A stretch of DNA of 64,000 nucleotides from CAZABG01 sp964460985 (GTDB lineage: Bacteria; Chlamydiota; Chlamydiia; Chlamydiales; Parachlamydiaceae). The notes beneath the pieces are model-generated. The model saw only the letters and a list, made by a program, of their open reading frames with translations. It was not told the origin of the DNA and searched no databases. The DNA lies in NCBI GenBank assembly GCA_964460985.1, contig CAYWQX010000008.1, forward strand, positions 4,548 to 68,547, read 5' to 3'. This document shows positions 60,080-64,000 of this stretch, piece by piece. Position numbers and translations under genes: made by a program. Position 1 is the first letter of the stretch. The number at the start of each line of letters is the position of its first letter.

Positions 60080-60714
60080 AAAACGTATCGATTATTTTTC
60101 TAGCTGGAGGCCAGGGGCTTAGAATAGGTGGAAATACGCCTAAGCAATATCTTTCCATTAAGGGAAAACCGCTTTTCAAGTATAGCCTGGATATCCTTAA
60201 AGATTTTGGCGAAGTGGTTGTGGTGGCAGATCAAGCCTATCAAAGCCATTTCCCTTATGTTTTAGCGGAGCCCGGAAAAAGGCGGCAAGATTCTGTTTAT
60301 AATGGATTTCAAAAATGCACGCACGATTGGATCCTCATTCACGATGCGGCAAGACCGTTTATCAAGAAAGAACAGATTGAAAATCTGATCGAAGAGGGGA
60401 TGAAAGTGGGGGCTGCGACCCTGGCCCATCCTGTTGCCTCCACAATTAAGCAAACGAATTCGGAGGGATTTGTCCTTCAAACTTTAGATCGATCCCATTT
60501 ATGGGATATTCAAACGCCGCAGTTACTCCGGCGAGATTTACTGCAAAGGGGATTTGAGAAAGCTCTTCAAGACCATTTAACGGTGACGGATGATGTAGCC
60601 TTAGCAGAGCTTATTCATCATCCGGTTAAACTTGTTAAAAGCTCTCCCTTGAATTTCAAAATCACCTCCAAAGATGACTTGAAACTGGCGGAGGCCCTCC
60701 TTGGCGGTTTATAA
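60076..60714 (+). CDS. ispD: 2-C-methyl-D-erythritol 4-phosphate cytidylyltransferase
   Basis: Started at the ATG at 60076 (MKNVSIIFLAGGQGLRIGG), which overlaps lpxG by 4 nt; an earlier ATG at 60055 adds seven residues. 212 residues. LAGGQGLRIGGNTPKQYLSI is the CTP-binding loop, and VHDAARPFI-like HDAARPFIKKE is typical. It makes CDP-methylerythritol in the MEP isoprenoid pathway. Length is typical for the bacterial single-domain form. Confidence 0.95.
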   Translation: MKNVSIIFLAGGQGLRIGGNTPKQYLSIKGKPLFKYSLDILKDFGEVVVVADQAYQSHFPYVLAEPGKRRQDSVYNGFQKCTHDWILIHDAARPFIKKEQIENLIEEGMKVGAATLAHPVASTIKQTNSEGFVLQTLDRSHLWDIQTPQLLRRDLLQRGFEKALQDHLTVTDDVALAELIHHPVKLVKSSPLNFKITSKDDLKLAEALLGGL

Positions 60715-61441
60715 ACTCACCCTCTCCTACGATGGAACTTCCTATTCCGGCTGGCAAGTGCAGCCGAATGGAATTTCTATTCAATCGCTTGTTCAAAATG
60801 CTTGTAGCACCATTTTGCGACAGAAAATAGATGTGACAGGAGCCGGTAGAACCGATGCCGGTGTACATGCATTGGGTCAAACAGCACACATTATGGTTGA
60901 AGATCTCATCGATCCTTCTAAATTAGCTTATGCCATGAACGCACTTTTACCCCCCGATATTCGGATTCTTGCGATTGAAAAAATGGAAGACACTTTTCAC
61001 GCCCGCTATTCTGCAACAGGTAAAATATATCGCTACCGCGTAGCAACTATTCAAAGCCCCTTTAACCGCCTTTATTCATGGTATATCCCTTTTAAACTCG
61101 ATCAGGCAAAGCTGGAAGCCGCCTCTAATCTATTGCTTGGAACACATGACTTCAAAGGTTTTGCAAATGAATCGCATAAAGGGGTGGCTTCTCACGATTC
61201 GATTAGAACAATCAGACGCATCGATATTCAGCCAAGGGAGGGGGAAACAATCCTCGAATTTGAAGCCGACGGGTTTTTGTATAAGATGGTCCGTAATATA
61301 GTTGGGACCTTAGTAGATATTTCTAGGGGCTCTCTCGAAGTTCAGACTATTACAAAGGTGTTAGAGAGTAAAACCCGGTCGGATGCAGGTCAAGCAGCGC
61401 CGCCTCACGGCCTTTTTCTCGTAAAAGTTCTGTATTCTTAA
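60701..61441 (+). CDS. truA: tRNA pseudouridine synthase A
   Basis: A 246-residue enzyme that makes pseudouridine at positions 38-40 of tRNA anticodon stems. Start is TTG at 60701 (LAVYKLTLSYDGTSYSGW), overlapping ispD by 14 nt; there is no ATG upstream in frame close by. GAGRTDAGVHALGQ contains the catalytic Asp, and YRYRVAT and FLYKMVRNIVGTLVDI are conserved. Synteny with C. trachomatis (ispD-truA-HAD) agrees. Confidence 0.95.
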   Translation: MAVYKLTLSYDGTSYSGWQVQPNGISIQSLVQNACSTILRQKIDVTGAGRTDAGVHALGQTAHIMVEDLIDPSKLAYAMNALLPPDIRILAIEKMEDTFHARYSATGKIYRYRVATIQSPFNRLYSWYIPFKLDQAKLEAASNLLLGTHDFKGFANESHKGVASHDSIRTIRRIDIQPREGETILEFEADGFLYKMVRNIVGTLVDISRGSLEVQTITKVLESKTRSDAGQAAPPHGLFLVKVLYS

Positions 61442-61477
61442 TCATTTATTAATAAAAAAAATTCATAATTTTTTTAT

Positions 61478-62509
61478 ATGACATTAAATTCTGTTCTGTC
61501 TCAGCATCAATCCGTAATAGGGGAAAATGGAAACTATCTTTCCTATAACCTAAGAACTAATACATGGAAACTGGAGCATTTCAACTGTTTTGAAAGAATT
61601 ATCAGGGTAGTTGCCATTTGGTTAAATGCGAGTGAAAAATACACCAATACGAGACTCACCCACGTTATCACCTATTTAGATTCGAATCAAAGTAATCAAC
61701 TTAACTTAACAATGAAGGCGCTTTGGCAAAAAACGTATCCTTCTATCCCATTTCCTTTAATGGATTCCGATACCAATGAGTATTGGAAAGAAATACTCGC
61801 CAAACTTATGTCTTATAGAGAAAATCTAGAGACATTTGTGAATGAGTTAATTCCGGCAGAAAGAAAGAGTATTTTAAGGACTACTTATATTTCTGCTATA
61901 TACGTTCTCATAGGTCTAAAGCCTCTTTATGTATGCCAAAATGACGTAGCCTTTCTTTTAAGAAAATTTCAACGGATTTTTCCTCATTTGAGGATAGTTA
62001 CTCATCAACAAGATACTTATCTGATCAATGAAAATCCTTTAGCTTCCTTTCATCCTAAAAAATATATTGCCGACTTTTCCGGTACGATCGAAAAGGCTAT
62101 TCTATATGCTTTCCCTAATCTCGGTTTAAAAGATACCGATCAAAGATTGAGCTATCTTTTAGGCTTTGGCCCTACGTGGGAAGCGTATGCGGGAAGAAAT
62201 CAAAAGAAATACAAAGATGAAGCTCAACCTTCTGTCTTCACCGACGAGCATTATTTAGAGCTTGGAAAGGTTTTAAATCCTTTAGGAGACTATCAACAGC
62301 AAGTAGAAGCCGGAAAAAATCATCACCTCAAGTATCGGGAACATGGGTACATGCCTACAAAGTATGGGCCCCCTTCAACCGATGAAGAAAAAGAAATGGA
62401 TAAGACCTACAACCAATTTATTGTAGATCCTATCTCGTTTAAAACGCCTTATCTTCAAAAAAAGATCGCCCTTCAGAAACGTCTTCTAGAGTATCTTCAA
62501 ATCGATTGA
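61478..62509 (+). CDS. Hypothetical protein
   Basis: A 343-residue soluble protein without recognised domain. The N-terminal half contains short helices and a hydrophobic TTYISAIYVLIGLKPLYVC segment near residue 132-150; a charged C-terminus contains KEMDKTYNQFIVDPISFKTP. It is inserted between truA and the HAD gene, which are neighbours in Chlamydiaceae, so it is probably lineage-specific. AT-rich upstream DNA and a lower GC content than its neighbours by eye are compatible with later acquisition. Confidence 0.55.
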   Translation: MTLNSVLSQHQSVIGENGNYLSYNLRTNTWKLEHFNCFERIIRVVAIWLNASEKYTNTRLTHVITYLDSNQSNQLNLTMKALWQKTYPSIPFPLMDSDTNEYWKEILAKLMSYRENLETFVNELIPAERKSILRTTYISAIYVLIGLKPLYVCQNDVAFLLRKFQRIFPHLRIVTHQQDTYLINENPLASFHPKKYIADFSGTIEKAILYAFPNLGLKDTDQRLSYLLGFGPTWEAYAGRNQKKYKDEAQPSVFTDEHYLELGKVLNPLGDYQQQVEAGKNHHLKYREHGYMPTKYGPPSTDEEKEMDKTYNQFIVDPISFKTPYLQKKIALQKRLLEYLQID

Positions 62510-63195
62510 AGCTCTTTCTCTTTTTCCTGGCTGAGTTTTGCAAGCGAGGTGTAGCGTTTAGCTCCGCGGTTTAGAAACTCTGGAATTTCGGGGTAGTCTG
62601 CGGTGCAAATCAGATTCGCTTCCGCGTGGGTCTCCATTAAGGCTCTTAAACCGCGCGGCGTGTCTTCAAAACCGATAATCTTATCGCCCGGCTTTGAAAA
62701 TTTAGCGATCGCGGTAAAATAGCACTCGGGATCTGGTTTTGGATTTTTATAGTGTTCGCGGGTAATCCAATGGGGGATGGTATCGAGCAGCGGATTCTGC
62801 CCTCTGACTAAACGAATCAGTTGATCAGGGGAGTGGGTCACCACAACTCGAGGAATTTGGTGTTCTTCGAGCGATTTTAAAAGGGGGGCGACTCCCGGCA
62901 TCAAATGAGCAAGTCCCTCTTCGATTAAATCGAGAATATTGGCCTGTTTTTGTTTGTATAAAACGGTCCAATCGGGCTCTTTTTTATAAAGGTCTGGAAA
63001 TTCATGGTAAATTTGATCTTTGAGAGCGGAGGCTTCATAGTGGGCGGCTTGACAGTATCGGTTGAATGACCAGTTAAGCTCAAAACCATTTTGATGAAGC
63101 ATCCGTTGATAGGCTTTATAGTGCATCTCTTCGGTGTTGACGAGAAGCCCATCAAAATCAAATAAAAATAATTGGTAGTTTTTGACCCATTGCAT
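62497..63195 (-). CDS. HAD-superfamily phosphatase
   Basis: A 232-residue haloacid-dehalogenase hydrolase. LFLFDFDGLLVNTEEMHY has the nucleophile D13 and D15 (DxDGxL), HSPDQL supplies motif II (T/S near 118), KPDPECY the motif III Lys, and GFEDTPRGLRA motif IV. Its cap is the alpha-helical type of beta-phosphoglucomutase-like proteins. Phosphoglycolate phosphatase or sugar phosphatase activity is possible. It matches the HAD gene next to truA in C. trachomatis. Converges with the unknown gene, overlapping 13 nt. Confidence 0.88.
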   Translation of the reverse strand: MQWVKNYQLFLFDFDGLLVNTEEMHYKAYQRMLHQNGFELNWSFNRYCQAAHYEASALKDQIYHEFPDLYKKEPDWTVLYKQKQANILDLIEEGLAHLMPGVAPLLKSLEEHQIPRVVVTHSPDQLIRLVRGQNPLLDTIPHWITREHYKNPKPDPECYFTAIAKFSKPGDKIIGFEDTPRGLRALMETHAEANLICTADYPEIPEFLNRGAKRYTSLAKLSQEKEKELQSI

Positions 63196-63220
63196 TTAAA
63201 TAGTGTAGCATGGTTTATAC

Positions 63221-64000
63221 ATGAAAGCCATTCTCATTTTGCTTCTAGTTCTCACCGCTTGCGATCGGGATAACCAAACGCCTAACGGCGAGTATATCTT
63301 TAGAAGACACACCGATGTGCAGTTCCCCATACCCCCGGCTGTGGCTGTAGAGCTGACCCCTTATCCGTGGGAACAAGGCAAAGTGGGAAAACTTCCCAAA
63401 ATCACAAAAGAATTTTTTAGATGTAAAGGGTCCTCTTTAAATCCCCCTCGAACAGAACTTATCAATGGAGAAAATTCTCAAATTAATGACTGCGGCGGAT
63501 CTGACAAGCACAGCCTCCCCTTGATCGATGGCAAAGAAAATGTCTACCCGATCATGATCGATATCCTTAATTACATCCAGGCGCAAACTAAAAAAAGGGT
63601 CATTATCACATCGGGCCACCGCTGCCCCGATCACAATACCTATGTCGACTCGTCGCCCGGTAACGCTTACTCCAAACACACCATCGGCGCTGAAGTCTCC
63701 TTCTATGTCCAAGGCTTTGAAGACAAGCCGGAAGCGATCCTTAAACTAATCCAGGCCTACTATGCTAAAAATCCCGATAAACGCTTTTCCGAGTTTAAGC
63801 AGTATGAAAAAGAGGACGCTAACGTCTCGACACCCCCGATCCTAAATCAAGAAATTTTTGTAAAACTCTTCCGTAAAAAAGAAGGGCGCAACCACGATAA
63901 CCGCCACCCTTACCCCTACCTGTCCATTCAAGTGCGCTATGATAAAAAGAAAAACGAGAAAGTAACCTATTCTTGGGACAAAGCCTACAATAATTTCTTG
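63221..64000 (+). CDS. Lipoprotein with M15-like (DD-carboxypeptidase) domain, cut by the window end
   Basis: Open from ATG 63221 to the window end (260 codons). The N-terminus MKAILILLLVLTAC is a lipoprotein signal with the lipidated Cys14. Residues 131-160 (SGHRCPDHN ... SKHTIGAEVSF) follow the M15_3/YcbK peptidase pattern 'SGyRs...N...S.H..G.A.D', with H153 as metal ligand, but the last Asp is replaced by Ser160. So it may be a non-catalytic or altered peptidoglycan-binding lipoprotein. A lipoprotein follows the HAD gene in the same neighbourhood in C. trachomatis, as I recall. Confidence 0.7.
   Translation, partial: MKAILILLLVLTACDRDNQTPNGEYIFRRHTDVQFPIPPAVAVELTPYPWEQGKVGKLPKITKEFFRCKGSSLNPPRTELINGENSQINDCGGSDKHSLPLIDGKENVYPIMIDILNYIQAQTKKRVIITSGHRCPDHNTYVDSSPGNAYSKHTIGAEVSFYVQGFEDKPEAILKLIQAYYAKNPDKRFSEFKQYEKEDANVSTPPILNQEIFVKLFRKKEGRNHDNRHPYPYLSIQVRYDKKKNEKVTYSWDKAYNNFL

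Overview
The window is chromosomal DNA from a member of the phylum Chlamydiae, most probably an environmental (amoeba-associated, 'Chlamydia-like') lineage rather than a Chlamydiaceae species. The evidence is a histone H1-like Hc1 protein, a stand-alone SWIB protein, an LpxG-type metallophosphoesterase, paired PtsN proteins, ExbB/ExbD, and many blocks whose gene order matches what I recall of Chlamydia trachomatis: hctA-rlmD-yajC, tkt/alaS/mfd, amn/efp, ptsN-ptsN-dut-accD-sod with rnc-radA-hemC, and yebC-GNAT-prfB-SWIB-lpxG-ispD-truA-HAD. Genes that classical Chlamydiaceae lack or replace (F-box proteins, mutM, pabB, nadE, an eukaryote-like UDP-sugar pyrophosphorylase) point to a larger genome. 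Family or genus cannot be fixed from the sequence alone.

Layout. 1-4.1 kb: small membrane proteins of unknown function, a secreted histidine phosphatase, mutM, and a family of three diverged paralogous membrane proteins, one interrupted by a -1 frameshift. 4.1-7.6 kb: a minus-strand operon for a TPR protein, ExbB, ExbD and a TonB/TolA-like protein. 7.9-11.7 kb: hctA, rlmD, yajC, pcm and an unknown. 11.8-20.7 kb: transketolase, then alaS-mfd. 20.6-23.1 kb: an F-box-like protein, an AMP-nucleosidase-like enzyme and two small overlapping genes. 23.3-25.5 kb: efp-epmA and a coiled-coil protein. 25.5-28.4 kb: nqrF-nadE. 28.5-31.5 kb: htpG and a purple-acid-phosphatase-like secreted enzyme. 31.5-31.75 kb: a palindromic MITE-like element. 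31.8-35.8 kb: SDR, alpha/beta hydrolase, a shortened hemG and a clear F-box protein. 35.9-39.6 kb: clpC and an ankyrin protein. 39.6-45.6 kb: rnc-radA-hemC'D-sod, then accD-dut-ptsN-ptsN. 45.7-50 kb: unknowns, a lipoate ligase-like gene, gnd and a tiny collagen-like secreted peptide. 50-58.6 kb: one long minus-strand gene string (UDPGP-like, prfB with programmed frameshift, GNAT, HExxH protein, yebC, pabB, two Inc-like proteins, plsC). 58.8-64 kb: SWIB, lpxG, ispD, truA, unknown, HAD and an M15-like lipoprotein cut by the window end.

How it fits together. Most genes are core functions of an obligate intracellular bacterium: translation (alaS, efp/epmA, prfB), DNA repair (mutM, mfd, radA), envelope and isoprenoid synthesis (lpxG, ispD, plsC, accD), proteostasis (htpG, clpC) and carbon metabolism (tkt, gnd). 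Between them sit likely host-interaction genes (two F-box proteins, an ankyrin protein, two bilobed-hydrophobic coiled-coil Inc candidates, a collagen-like peptide). Heme synthesis looks eroded: the HemC portion is a fragment that has lost its catalytic Asp and is fused to HemD, and HemG appears to lack two internal segments. I found no tRNA, rRNA, CRISPR array, phage or complete insertion sequence.
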